Below, piece by piece: positions 45,782-57,500 of a stretch of DNA of 64,000 nt (the first letter of the stretch is position 1; each line of letters opens with the position of its first letter). The notes below the pieces were generated by a model. The model did no database searches, was not told where the DNA came from, and was given only the letters and a program-made list of their open reading frames with translations. The stretch covers positions 434,001 to 498,000 of the forward strand of contig CAJNOL010000001.1 of NCBI GenBank assembly GCA_905250125.1. The letters are read 5' to 3'. The translations under genes and the position numbers were made by a program. This DNA comes from Rotaria sordida. Taxonomy: Eukaryota > Rotifera > Eurotatoria > Philodinida > Philodinidae.

Positions 45782-46944
45782 TTAGTCATCACCACACGGT
45801 CCATTATCAACTGGTGAACTACATGCACCACTATCCGATGAGGAAGACGATGAATCTGTATCAACGTAACTGTCATTATCAGCTGTTGATGATATTTGTA
45901 AATTGTTCATTCGATTACGTAATGCTACGACTGTATGAAAAGCATATTTTCGATTATGATGATGATGATGAGTACAACTCATTCGACGAATATCAGTATT
46001 ACTCGAATAACAACAATGTGTTGTTAAACGTGAAGGTCGTTCGTTAGGATGATAATGATATCTTTGACCTTTATGTTGATGAACAGTTGCTGTTGTTGCT
46101 GTTGTTGTTGTTGTTGATTTTAATTGTTGAATTGTTTGAATTTTACTATAAATTGAAAGAAACATTTTCTTTAAATCATGATCAGCTCGACGAATTTCAG
46201 ACTAGAAATAATCAAATAAAAATAATGATTTTGTTTTTTTTTTGTTCTTACTAATTCGTTTTGTATAACATCAAGAATACTTCGTGATGATGAAAGTACT
46301 TGTTCTTCTTTGACATTATTTAATGATGGATCACAAAGTTGACTTGTTGATTTTGATAGATATTTTTTAGATGAATCTAATGAAATTGATTTTTCATTTA
46401 TTTTTGAATCTAATGATGATGAATTAGTTTGTATCATTATAATTGATTTTGATGAGTCATTATCAATTAAATTGGTTGTATTCGTTAAGAATAAGGTTGT
46501 TTGTTCAGCCGGTTTTTGTTGAGGAATAATTTGATTGACTAGAGATGGAGTGGATAGAACAGAAATAGATTGAGTTTTTTGTTTAGACAAAACAAATGAT
46601 GGTAAAGGTAAACTTGGACGAGTACAAGCTGATTCATAAGTATTTAAACGTTCTTGTATAATTGGCGCTGTTATACGTCGACGTTTCGTATATGAACTTG
46701 TAGATTCAGATGATGAACATTCAGATGATGAAAAAAAACCTGAAGTAGCACTTGAGAATACATCAGATAACGGTGTTATTGTTGTTGGAATTTCAGATAA
46801 TATTCTTAAGACACAAGATGATGATGATGATGATGGTGGTGGTAGTGATGATGGAATTTTATCGATTATTTCTATTTCTGATGGATGACGACTATAAAAT
46901 TTGGCATAAAAAGAACGATCACGTACAGAAGAAGGAAGGTGCAT
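45782..46944 (-). CDS. Ser-rich protein with conserved-looking helical C-terminal segment, unidentified
   Basis: Two exons on the minus strand, 46944-46252 and 46201-45782, join in frame to about 370 residues. I chose the Met at 46944 (MHLPSSVRDRSFYAKFYS) because a good acceptor (TTATTTTTAG) sits just upstream, implying a non-coding first exon. The protein is Ser/Thr-rich, with a basic KRRR cluster after an acidic Ser run and, at the junction, a predicted amphipathic helix (ILDVIQNELSEIRRADHDL then KKMFLSIYSKIQTIQQLK). The tail has a His-rich run and an acidic DTDSSSSSSDS stretch. I do not recognise the family; a nuclear role is only a guess from composition. The exon junction and codon bias support a real gene. 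Confidence 0.68.
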
Positions 46945-48458
46945 TCTAAAAATAAATAACAAATTGTTGATTACATAAGATCTGTCATCTATCTTTAAGC
47001 CAATTATGACGACACTCCTCTAAGAATAACATATATCACTATTGTATGCATACTTTGATTGATGTAATATGTACATGGTCCATTCTTTCTCTTGTTAGTA
47101 CTGACTCAACATAGTTTACTATTGGGGTGTAAGCTTGTTTTAATATGGAAGAAGTGAAAGAGAAGCTCAACATATGAACGCATGCCTTCAAACTACTACC
47201 TGCAGAGATACAGTGAAGAGGGTCACCATCAACTCACTTTTTTTTTAATGAACATTGTAGACTTGAGGGTAAAAAAAAATGAAAAAGTAGAGGGTTGGAC
47301 GTTATCGTCAAACAAATATGAAATACTCAACTAGAAGAAATCAATAATTGTTTTATACGTGTCGTCATCCAAATAAATATATATATATATATGTGTATAT
47401 TTGTTAAAATATGCTGGTACATAGAACATATAAGTACCGTACGATTTACAATTATAGGTTGTTGGTAACGATAGTATTGCATACTTGTGCGTCTAGTTAA
47501 TGGGTCTGTTCTCTGCATGTAGGTGTATATGTGTGTGTGTGCGCATCAAAGAACAGACGTGAAACCATTATTACGGGATCCTTTTACACTAAAAATTGAA
47601 TAGAAGAAGGAGAGAGCTCGCGTGGCTTCATCTGCCATACAGAAAGAGAGACGACAACGCTCACTCAGTCTTTTTTTTATTGTTGTATGTTTCTTGATGC
47701 CTACCCTACCTACCGTACTTGCCTTTAGTAAAGAAAAAAAAGGAAGAGAACGAATATACTTTTCCTTTCTCTTTCTCTCCTTTTTTTTTATGGTAGTCTG
47801 ATCCAATGAACGATAGCAAGATGATGGTGAACGATGACAAGCTAGACAGAGGCATGCAAAGTGTCGACTGTCACTATCGGTCAACAGACGGACAAACTGG
47901 CGAGTTATATCATTTATGGATTAAAATGTCGACAATAACGATAGAATATAAAATAATACATTATTTATCAACAAGTAACGCTTCATATAAAACTTAATAT
48001 TAATGGTATCTAACCAGTTATATTCGAAAGTATAACAAGGACATTATTGTTAAATAATGACGAGTAACGTAAGAGATCGAGATTATAAAATGAATTTTCT
48101 CTTCTTTTACTCTTATATTTACTTAACAAATATTTTCTTTTGTGTTATGCTCATTTCTTTTCTTTCTCTGTGGTTACTCTTATATAAATTGCCATTCATT
48201 TTGTTATTTCTTTTATTTTCAACATACAAACACCTATGTACAAAAAAGTCATCATTCAATCAATCGAACGACCATCTTTTATATAGCAAAAAATTTGCCT
48301 GACATATTAATGTTCACTCTTACTGATTCTTTATTCACGTTGTCCTTGTCAATTTTCGGAGTTAAATCAATAGCTGACATAATATTATCATAAAATTTTT
48401 ATTGTACCAATTCTGTCTTTTCGTACATTATAATTAGTTGATGGTAATGTCTCACATG
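46945..48458. other. Intergenic, possible 5' region of the Ser-rich gene
   Basis: May contain a non-coding first exon of the minus-strand Ser-rich gene. Small TA and TG microsatellites lie at 47375-47400 and 47524-47545. Frames at 47546-48393 are weak and unassignable. Confidence 0.45.
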
Positions 48459-48655
48459 CTATTTATTTAAATCGTAGATGTTCATAAATTTGTTCTGATT
48501 TTGAAATAATCTTTTGCATTGCTTATTGTCAGTTAAACTCATTTGTTCATAAAACCAATCAATAAGACATACTGGATCATGTTCTAAATTTGGAGCATCT
48601 TGTTTCGAGATTTTTAAAACAAATTTATATTTATTTTTTTGAATAAAACACCAAT
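48459..48655 (-). pseudogene. Orphan coding exon (terminal exon or gene fragment)
   Basis: After an acceptor-like TTTGTGTATTAG the minus strand is open for 65 codons and ends at a stop. It reads WCFIQKNKYKFVLKISK, then QDAPNLEHDPVCLIDWFY, EQMSLTDNKQCKRLF and ends in IYDLNK. Codon usage looks like that of the neighbouring genes. There is no Met start and I find no upstream exon, so it is either the last exon of an unseen gene or a relic. Family not recognised. Confidence 0.35.
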
Positions 48656-49319
48656 CTAATACACAAATGTTATTTTCTTTTTATTTATGAACAACTAAAC
48701 TATAGATAAATGTACATATCAACAGCAAAGAAATTTTCATTTATCCAAATATGCACAAGAAAAAGCTTGACTTAAGATGTAGTTATTGATTATGATTGTT
48801 CAAATAACATTGAATCATATCTCAAATAAATTGTGAAACATTATTATTTAAAGCCTAGAATAGAATATGAATTTTTAATATTAACAAATATTTTTATCAA
48901 CTACCTACTTATATATCTAAGTACACCCTCAATTGATGATTAGGCAACCGTATGTTAAATTTCATAATTAAAATTCTAATTTTTGATACTCTTTAAATTG
49001 ATTCATTTGACTTACTAATAATCAATAAGAAACCTAATCAAGTACTAAATATAATAGGAAAGGAATGAGGAATAGAAGAAAAAAAAAAGAAGTCATAATA
49101 TTTTATCGAACCTACGTCAATGGTAATAAAAGCAATATAGTTGTCTAATATAACAGCTTCGATGACACAACGAATAAGCATATAAAAATATCATCAGAAT
49201 ATGTGTTGAATAACTTGAAAATAATTTGCATTAGAATGCGAAAAGAATGATGTATATATTTCGAGAAAAAGAAATTTAATCTAAAAATGAGAACAAAAAA
49301 AAAAACAGAAACAAATTTC
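48656..49319. other. Intergenic, no gene seen
   Basis: AT-rich sequence between the orphan exon and the 3' end of the coiled-coil gene. Nothing recognisable. Confidence 0.5.
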
Positions 49320-50112
49320 TTATTCACTTTTTAATCTTGTTGAAATTAGAACATTCTGTTCTTGTAATAATTGTTTATTCAATTTTTGATCTAAACGTTC
49401 AAATTTTTTATAATATTCATCATTTTTATCGATATTTTTCTTCAGATCATTTTTATAGTCTTTACAAAATTTTTTCATTTCATCACGAATTATTATTAAA
49501 TCAGATATTTGTTTTTCTAATTCAATAATACGTTCGTTTTGTTGTTGATTTTCTTCACGTAAACGTTCATTATCTTGTTTAATATTATTTAAAACAGATA
49601 TGTCAACATTTAAACCAGTTTGTTGACGGAATGTTAATTCTTCAAGATCACGTGTTAGTAGATATTCACTGTTTGAACGAGCAGTTAAAAGAAGTACAGG
49701 TTCTTGATGACCATTTAATTTTGTTAATTGATTTACAGTTATTTCACGTATATCACAATGTGGTAAAAGACATATATCAATATCATCAAGTTGAGTTTTC
49801 GATAGAAGCATACGATGTAAAGAAAAAAATTCACGTATTAAATCATCAATAGGTAATGTCTAATAAAAACAAAAAGACAAATTTATTGAAAAAAAATATT
49901 AATAAATAAGATATACTTTTGAACCATCAACAAGTATTCGAGCAGTTAATGGTTGTTCTGTATAGACAAGACGTATTGGTTTATAACCTTTTTGTAGACA
50001 AGCAGTTTCATTTCGGTCAAGTGGCCGAAGCCAAGTTGATCTTCAAGAAGAGAATATTTTGTAGGTTAATTAGAGAAAATAAGAGGTCGCTTACTTACGA
50101 GTTCGATGCCAT
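49320..50112 (-). CDS. Coiled-coil protein, unidentified
   Basis: Three exons on the minus strand (50112-50099, 50040-49917, 49859-49320) join in frame to 225 residues beginning MASNSSTWLRPLDRNETACL. The first 110 residues look globular (KPIRLVYTEQPLTARILVDG, TLPIDDLIREFFSLHRMLL, LDDIDICLLPHCDIREITV), reminiscent of a ubiquitin-like or CIDE-type fold with a central LVDGSK turn, but I cannot name it. The rest is a clear coiled coil (LNNIKQDNERLREENQQQNE through ELEKQISDLIIIRDEMKKF and beyond). The 14-nt first coding exon is supported by perfect donor and acceptor sites and phase. No close neighbour suggests a function. Confidence 0.72.
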
Positions 50113-51447
50113 AATAAACAAAGTCAAAATAGAAAATAACACTACAACTAAGAATTAATTAATTCATTATTTGACACTTGATGTGTTCAACTAACTAATA
50201 GAAATTAGCTTGTTACCTCTATTGGGAGTATAATTATGAGATATTAAATTTATTAAATTTTTGAACATTATAAAATATTTTAATAGAAATTAACATAAGA
50301 AAATGAAAGATATCATCAACGAAAACAGATGGCGCTAAATAATGGTTTTATCGAAAAAAACAGACAGTGATTTAGAGAAGTTATTATACTTATAGATTTT
50401 ACTGTAGTGGCAAGACTACAGGGGACAATGGATGCGAAAGCTGAGCTTCCTAAAACTCTTCGAGCTCTAAAAATTTTTAAAATGGTTGCTAAAGCTGATC
50501 CCACAGAAGGGCTATGAGACTCCATCGCTATTTTGTCGGATATATTGACACGCAACGCTCATCGATAGTCAATTCACTTGGTCCTAGACTGATCGAATAG
50601 TGATATGGATATAGTTGTATGTAGACATAAATGTGTATTAGAAAATATAATAGATAAATAAAAATAATAACATAAATCGTATATAATGAGAGGTCCTAAA
50701 ATTGATGTGTACAGTTGACATGATAAATAAAATCAATTTTTTTGTTACATAAAACTTGTTATTTTGTTGACAAGAAAAGGTTTTTGAATACAATAAACAC
50801 GTTCAATATATATCAATTTACACTTGGGGTGAAGTTGAGTTTTCCTTAGGGAAATTCCATGAAATATTTTGATTGTACGACTGTTACTATCGTGATGAAT
50901 TTCGTTTTTGTTGATTCCATTCTTCAAATATTATTTCCAACTTGCAATGATAACTGAATGCAAGAAATTGAATTTTTTTCTCGTATATTTATGTATTTCA
51001 AATTAGTACAGTTAGTATGAATGATATGCAGCTATTAATCATATTGTATCCATTTAAAGATCGAATGTTTAAAGTTGGAGAATTTCAAATTACAAACTTA
51101 AATTGACAAACAATTATAGTGTTAGATAAGTGATTGAATTATCACAACAAAAATGTATGATTGACTTCATCATTTATGTTTTCGGATGTTCACTTTGGTA
51201 ATGTTTTAGTATAAATAGATTTTATTGAATACAATCTTATTTATTGATGCATTTTATTACCTAGAAATTTTCGTTAGTAATTTATATTCTTGTTTGTGTG
51301 CGATTATTAACCATTTTGTTAATGTACACAGAAAATCTACGTTGATATGAGAGTCTTTTTTTGTATTTGTATCAATTTTGTTATTCGGTGAAGAAAAATA
51401 TACTGCATGGAAAAACCATCAACATTTGCGTTAGATATTCTGAATTA
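50113..51447. other. Intergenic, no gene seen
   Basis: AT-rich. Minus-strand frames at 50316-50555 and 50745-50927 have no recognisable domain. No 3' exons for the adjacent GPCR fragment were found here. Confidence 0.5.
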
Positions 51448-51765
51448 TTATGTACTCGAACATTCTGTTACAAAAGCTATTGGTATTTTGCATCGTAATA
51501 TTGCGTTCACATCGCCATTATCCTCGAAGATATTCCCAAAAAGACTTGGCAGTATATCAAATACTAATATGCCACTGTCGGACATTGATAATATGAGTAA
51601 ACAAACAACACATGGATTTTTACGAAATATTTTCAAACCTATGAAAATAATAATATTGAGAATATTACCAGTCATGTCAAAAATGAAAATAAATAATCCG
51701 GCAGAGATAGTAAAGTAACCAATGACTAAATCCAATGTAGTAATGGAGTCTAGTGTAGATGACAT
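51448..51765 (-). pseudogene. Truncated rhodopsin-like GPCR (first two TM helices)
   Basis: The minus-strand frame from the Met at 51765 (MSSTLDSITTLDLVIGYFTI) has TM1 with the family GN motif (FDMTGNILNIIIFIGLKIF), a RKNPC intracellular turn, TM2 with a polar D (CLLILSMSDSGILVFDILP) and the start of loop 1 with a Cys (ILRCKIPIA). It then stops after TECSST. Rhodopsin-like receptors of this peptide-receptor style are numerous in rotifers. No exon encoding TM3-TM7 was found in the following kilobase, although a GTACAT donor-like site precedes the stop. Likely a 3'-truncated copy. An in-frame Met at 51819 would give an 18-residue extension. Confidence 0.55.
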
Positions 51766-52139
51766 TTTTCTATGTTTAATATGAAACAATCTTATACGTG
51801 TATCTCTGTTAAAAGCCACTCCGACCCTCTCTTCAAAAAGTGATCTTAGCCTAGATGCATTCGAATCGCATGAAACTTTCAGGATATGTTGGAGCTATGC
51901 TAAAATTTTCAGTCCTATATCTTGATGTTCGAGAGAGACATTCAACAAATAACGGTCAAAAATAGCTCATTTAGCAATCTAAAACTCTCTATGGGCCTTC
52001 ATTCTATAGACTTAATTTTTTTCTGTCGGAAAGAGCATGTCAGGATGCTGAGTACGACAGAGCCTTTCTTTTTAGTCTCACTCTTTAAATGAAAAAAAAA
52101 GGGAAGAAAAGTTCAACATCTCGAGAAACTCTGAAAAAA

Positions 52140-52190
52140 AGGGTATGGGTGTGGATCTTCTTCTCATGCACACCCACACATACACCCTAA
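52140..52190. repeat. Small GT/CA palindromic core next to the hAT-like element
   Basis: GGGTATGGGTGTGGATCTTC, then TTCTCATG, then CACACCCACACATACACCC. It has the same G-rich to C-rich polarity and a spacer (TCTTCTTCTCATGCACAC) resembling that of unit 2. It ends about 15 bp before the hAT-like element. Confidence 0.6.
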
Positions 52191-52525
52191 CCAACTGACT
52201 TGATAGTAGTGTCCTGCGGGAACGACTTTTTTCCCTGATTTTCTCATTCTCATTCCCATGGGAATGGGAATTCCCATTTAGACTCAGGGAATGGGAACAC
52301 GGGAATGGGAACAGAATTAAAAATTGACGTTCCCAAAATTCTTTCTATCTTATTTCAATACACATAAAAATATTTCTATCTGATAACTGTTTATTTTCAA
52401 TAACTTTTCTTATTCATATACAATTAACACGAAGTATATATAGGAGAAGTCGAAGAGCGTCTCCGTCTGTTTAGACAATGGACAATAACACGTCAGTTAA
52501 GAAAAGAAGGTCAGACGAACAAGAA

Positions 52526-52988
52526 GGCATTGGTTAAGCAGGTGTTCATTCGTATATGCACTACACATTCAAGGTGATGTTCCTTTTCATTAAAAACGTG
52601 TTCCATCGTCTAATAAGAAAATGTATAGTCAACATAGTGTTCATCATATAGAGAGAATATTCCTCTTACGGCAAAGTGTTTCCCTCCCTTCCCCCACATA
52701 GAAAATAAAAAAAAATTATAAATAAATATTAAGGTTATCTACAACAAAAAACAAATGATTTATCAATAAATAATCTCAATATTTGTCTATAATTTTTTTA
52801 ATTTTCTATTTGGGTGAGGGGAGGGGAACACTTTACTATAAGAGGAACATTCTCTCTATATGATGAACACTATGTTGGACTATAAATTTTCTAATTAGAC
52901 GGTGGAACACTTTTTTAATGAAAACGGACACCAGCTTGAATGTATATGTATAGTGCATATACTCAAGAACACCTGCTTAACCAATGCC
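52526..52988. repeat. Long inverted repeat F nested in the hAT-like element
   Basis: Left arm (52526-52690) and right arm (about 52805-52988) both start GGCATTGGTTAAGCAGGTGT from their outer ends. They share TTTTCATTAAAAA, GTGTTCCAYCGTCTAATWAG, AACATAGTGTTCATCATATA and GAGAGAATRTTCCTCTTA. About 115 bp of AT-rich loop separates them. Confidence 0.85.
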
Positions 52989-53129
52989 AACAAGAACAAC
53001 AAAACAGAAAAAGAAAAGAAGTGAAGCACTATGTAACAGCGTCGCGATGCGCAAAACGTGATGTCGCGAGAAACTGGTATACATATATGTCAATGACACT
53101 TTCGCATAGATGAACAGAGCCTTAGAAAA

Positions 53130-53300
53130 CCTTATGGGAATTATGGGAATGGGAACGTGGGAATGGGAACAAAAATTTTTTTTTAGGGAATGGGAAAAAG
53201 GGAATGGGAACAAAAATTTTTTTTTAGGGAATGGGAANNNNNNNNNNTGGGAAAAAGGGAATGGGAACAAAAATTTTTTTTTAGGGAATGGGAATCAGAA
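53130..53300. repeat. Tandem GGGAATGGGAACAAAAATTTTTTTT repeats with assembly gap
   Basis: At least three units of about 35-45 bp built on TGGGAATGGGAACAAAAA followed by a T-run. Ten Ns at 53238-53247 interrupt the array, so the true copy number is unknown. Confidence 0.85.
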
Positions 53301-53323
53301 AAAGTCGTTCCCGCAGGACACTA

Positions 53324-54510
53324 ATTGATAGCCAAATGCGTTCGTAACCATCTGACTTGGTATGATGGATCAATTACCTAAACTATAATTGTTATAATAA
53401 GACCGATCATATTCTACTTAGATTCATTTTTGATCATTAATTCATTCGGCGATAGTGAATTCACCGAAAATAGATTAATTCATTTGCGTAGCTTAGCTGA
53501 TAGTGGCAGCAGAATTAATAAAACTAACAAAATCTATGATGTCGTTAGTTTACAGTATGAAGAGAATTAAAAAAAAACAGGAAAAATGGACAAGATGGAA
53601 ATATTATATAACAATATCCTAAGCTGCGCTTTATTTTTCTGTATAATTATTTTTTTAATTGACCCACTTATAAAATGGCCTGAACAAGTACATCGGAGGA
53701 GTCATTTTAGAAATGCGGAAATGAGTCATTCGCATCACCTAGAAAAGCCAATCTATTGGTCGGACTTTTTCATCCAATCTGTTTTTAATGAAAATATAAA
53801 ATTGTCATCGTCAGGCATCAAGCATACTGCAAGGATTAAAAGTGAATTAAGAAATGTTATTGGTGTTGCTGCGTGGAAACACTAATGACCTTTCTTATTC
53901 GTTTTTAATTCTTATAGTGTATTTGAGGCCTTAGGCATCAGGGGCGACACGAAGGGATCGGAGCAGGGTTGGAGTTGATTTTAAAATCGGAGAAAGTCAA
54001 AAAAGTCTTCTTCAAACTGAAATTTTCTTCGAATCAGAGAAAGTTGTACAGATATATTCCTCTAAAATCGGAGAAAATTGCCTAGTAATATTCTCCTAAA
54101 TTGGATTTCTGCGAGTTCGCAGAAACATATTAAACAACTTTCTTCAAATTTGGATTTTCTTCAGTTTTGGAGACCTATATTAAGCAATTTTTTAATAAAT
54201 TCGGAGAAAACTCAAGTTGCAGAATGTTTTTTTTGGCAATATTCTTCGATTATGGAGAAATTTATATAATATATTTCTCCAAAATTGGATAAAATTGCTT
54301 AGTAAAATGCTGAAAATCGGAGAGAATTGATCCCCAAAATATTCAAATTTGGGGAAGTTCTATCCACAATTTTACAGAGCAAGAGAATAATGACTCTCCA
54401 TTTCCTCGGTTGCGCTGTCCCTGAGTGTGTTTGAGACTTTAGCCATTTATTTATAAATAATAATTTTGATCACTTAGAACAATAAAAAAATTACGCTGAC
54501 ATCCTCATCT
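53324..54510. other. Intergenic, with a degenerate AAATCGGAGAAA minisatellite
   Basis: A 99-codon frame at 53586-53885 begins with a hydrophobic segment but has no recognisable family, so it is left uncalled. From about 53975 to 54365 there are many degenerate copies of a 12-18 bp unit such as AAAATCGGAGAAA, TTCTCCAAAATTGG and AATTCGGAGAAAA, in both orientations. Confidence 0.5.
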
Positions 54511-57500
54511 ATGGAAGAATCAACACAACATATTCGTATTACTGGTATGACTTGTCAAAGTTGTGTAAGAAATATTGAAAATACAATAACAAAATTAAAT
54601 GGAATTCAATCAATTAAAGTATTACTAAAAAGAAATTTTATTTATTAGTAAATATGAAAATTTCACGTTTTAGGTTTCTCTGGAAGATAAATTAGGAGTT
54701 GTTGTTTTTGATTTAAATGTTATTAATATAAATGATATTATTAAACGTATTAATGGAATAGGCTTTAATGCTGAACTTAATCAAACAATACAAAATGATA
54801 ACCTTGATGTTGAGCTTGGAGGAATATCAGATGAAAATATTCACATTGCTATTGAACGCATATCATCAATAAATGGAGTCTTAAATGTTAATTTTCCTTT
54901 CAAAAATGACCATACTCATGTACAGATTTCTTGTGATAAAAATCAACTAGATCCCTATACACTTTATCAAAAAATACAATCAATTGGTTATAAAGTAAAT
55001 CCAAAATTAGAGAATATTTTTCAAGCTTATTTGCGCGTACAAGGAATGCATTGTAATTCGTGTGTTGTGCTTATAACAGATACCGTTGAAGATCTACCAG
55101 GTATACATCATATTAAAGTATCATTGGATGATCAATTAGCAAATGTTTTATATGATCCAAATATAATTAAGTTATCTGTTATTATCAAAGAAATTGAAAA
55201 TTTAAATTTTCAAGTTGCCATTTCAACGACAAATGATGGAAACAAGCCACAAGGTATTTATATTGGAATATAAGAAAAAAAAACATTTCGATTTTCTTCT
55301 TGTTTAGATAATATCGACAACTCAAATACATCATTATTATCAGGTTAGATATTAAAAGTTTTTAAACCAAAATGATATACTATTGATGTATATATAAGCA
55401 GTATCTAGAGTTAAATGTCAATTATACTTGATATGCGAACTTAAAACTACTTCTAGAATAAATTTCAAAGACACAAAAAAATGAAAAACGAATGAAATCA
55501 GACATTTTGTGATACAATAAAAATATAATTGAAAAAAGTGCTCAATAACATTTTTATGGCAGCTGATAGTATGTGTTAAGTTTTTCTAATATTGCGAATA
55601 TGTGTGCCAGTAAAATATTCAATTTTTGCATTAAAATTAATATTAACTTCGCGAGTTTTGATTGAAGCTTATTCATATAAATTTTTAATCCAATATTAAA
55701 TTTTACCTAAGCATATAATGTAATCCAAATTTCCTTACGCATTGATACATATGTTAATTTTTTTTTTCATGAGTTATTGATGACTCCGGGTTATTCAAAT
55801 AATCTTTTATTTGCTGTAAAAAAAAAACTCAAAAAAAGTATACCATTAGCATTATTTACAATAAAGAAAATAGTATATATTTATTCAAGAAAGTGGATTA
55901 ACTCAATTGATAAATATACATCGTCGTAGATTGCGAAGAAAAATATAAATATTGACCTAGTGACGACATCAACATTTTTTCAAGATTTATTGATATAAAT
56001 CTCTTAACATAAAAATAATACAATTGAAGCCTGATCGAAACTCTTGAGATAAGAGGTTTATCTATTTTTCAATAGTTCATTGAATTCAACTTTAGCTCTT
56101 TAAAAAAATAAATATGAACATCTACTTGATTGATTAACGTTCATTCGAGATTTTTCTTTTTGATCTAAGATTCATCTTCATATAGCCATAAATAATGTAC
56201 ATTTATATTCGAATTCAATTATTAAAATTGAAAAAATAGTTAATAAAAAATTCGATTTTTCAGGTGATAATAATCTTCAATCAAGTTCAAAACTAAATGT
56301 TCAACGAACTAATGTAAATAATGAAATGGAAACTTGTTTTATAAATGTAATCGGTATGAGAGGTGCTAGTTGTGTTGATTCAATTCATCAAAATCTTTCT
56401 AAAGTTGAAGGTAATAATAAAATATCAGTATTTTTTATTATATATTATTTCTTGATAGGAATTCATTCTGTAATTGTTGCACTTTTATCAAATAAAGCTG
56501 AAGTAAAATATAATCCTGAATATATCATTCCATCACAAATTGCTCATTTAATTAATGAACTTGGATTTCGTGCTGAAGTACTTGATACAATCGAACATGG
56601 TATTGATATTATTGATTTAAATGTATGTGAAAAAAATATTAGAAAAGAATCTTTTAATTTAATATTTAATTTTTTTAGATTGAAAATATGTCATGTGCAT
56701 CCTGTGTACGAAAAATTGAAACTTCCATAGGAAAATTACCTGGAGTACAGAATGCTGAAGTAGCATTACTCACTCATCGTGGTCGATTTAAATATTATCC
56801 TTCACAAATTGGTCCAAGAGATATTATTGATAAACTTAATGTAAGAATAATAATGTCCATATAATTGTTGGAAAAAAAAAGTATTTTCTGTTTTAGTCGA
56901 TTGGTTTCCCTTCTTCATTAGTGAGTGAAGATTCAAAAGCATCCAGTTTAGCAAAAATTCATCGTCGAGAAACTCGAAAGTAATTTATTATTGAAATAAT
57001 TATTATTGATTCTGAAGATCTTTCTTTTTTTTCCTTAAGATGGCGTAATTCATTTTTACTTTCTGCACTTTTTGCCATTCCAGCAATGATAATAATGATG
57101 ATCTTTATGATTAAATGGAAAAATCATGAACAAGCACCACAAGTAATACGTGGTCTATCTTTAGAAAATCTTATTATGTTTCTTTTAGCAACACCAGTAC
57201 AAGTAAATATTTATTTTTCTTTGAATTATTTAGTTTATTTTTTCTTTTATTAATAGTGGATTAGTGGTCGTTATTTTTATATTCAAGCATTAAAAGCATT
57301 AAAACATCGTTCAGCTAATATGGATGTTTTAATTGTAATGGCAACAACAACAGCATATATTTATTCATGTATTGTCGTTTTGTTTAATATTATGCAAAGT
57401 CTTCCAAGTCCAATTACATTTTTTGATGTACCACCAATGCTTATGATGTTTGTTGCACTTGGTAGATGGCTTGAACATATAGCTAAGGTTTGTTGGAAAG

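Larger units (their letters stand above)
52207..53323. mobile_element. Non-autonomous hAT-like DNA transposon (1.1 kb)
   Basis: Perfect 25-bp terminal inverted repeats begin TAGTGTCCTGCGGGAACGAC, fitting the hAT YARNG end. They are flanked by near-identical 8-bp direct repeats, CTTGATAG on the left and ATTGATAG on the right, as expected for hAT target-site duplications. Subterminal DNA is made of GGGAATGGGAAC-type repeats. No transposase frame is present; the frames at 52977-53328 only translate the repeats. The centre holds a second, nested inverted repeat (52526-52988). A 10-N gap lies within the right subterminal array. Confidence 0.83.

Noticed and set aside
53110..53328. Frame of MGTWEWEQKFFF-type repeats
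   Set aside because: It translates the GGGAATGGGAAC array and crosses the N gap.
53586..53885. 99-codon frame starting with a hydrophobic helix
   Set aside because: No recognisable domain, no splice partners, next to repeats; may be chance.
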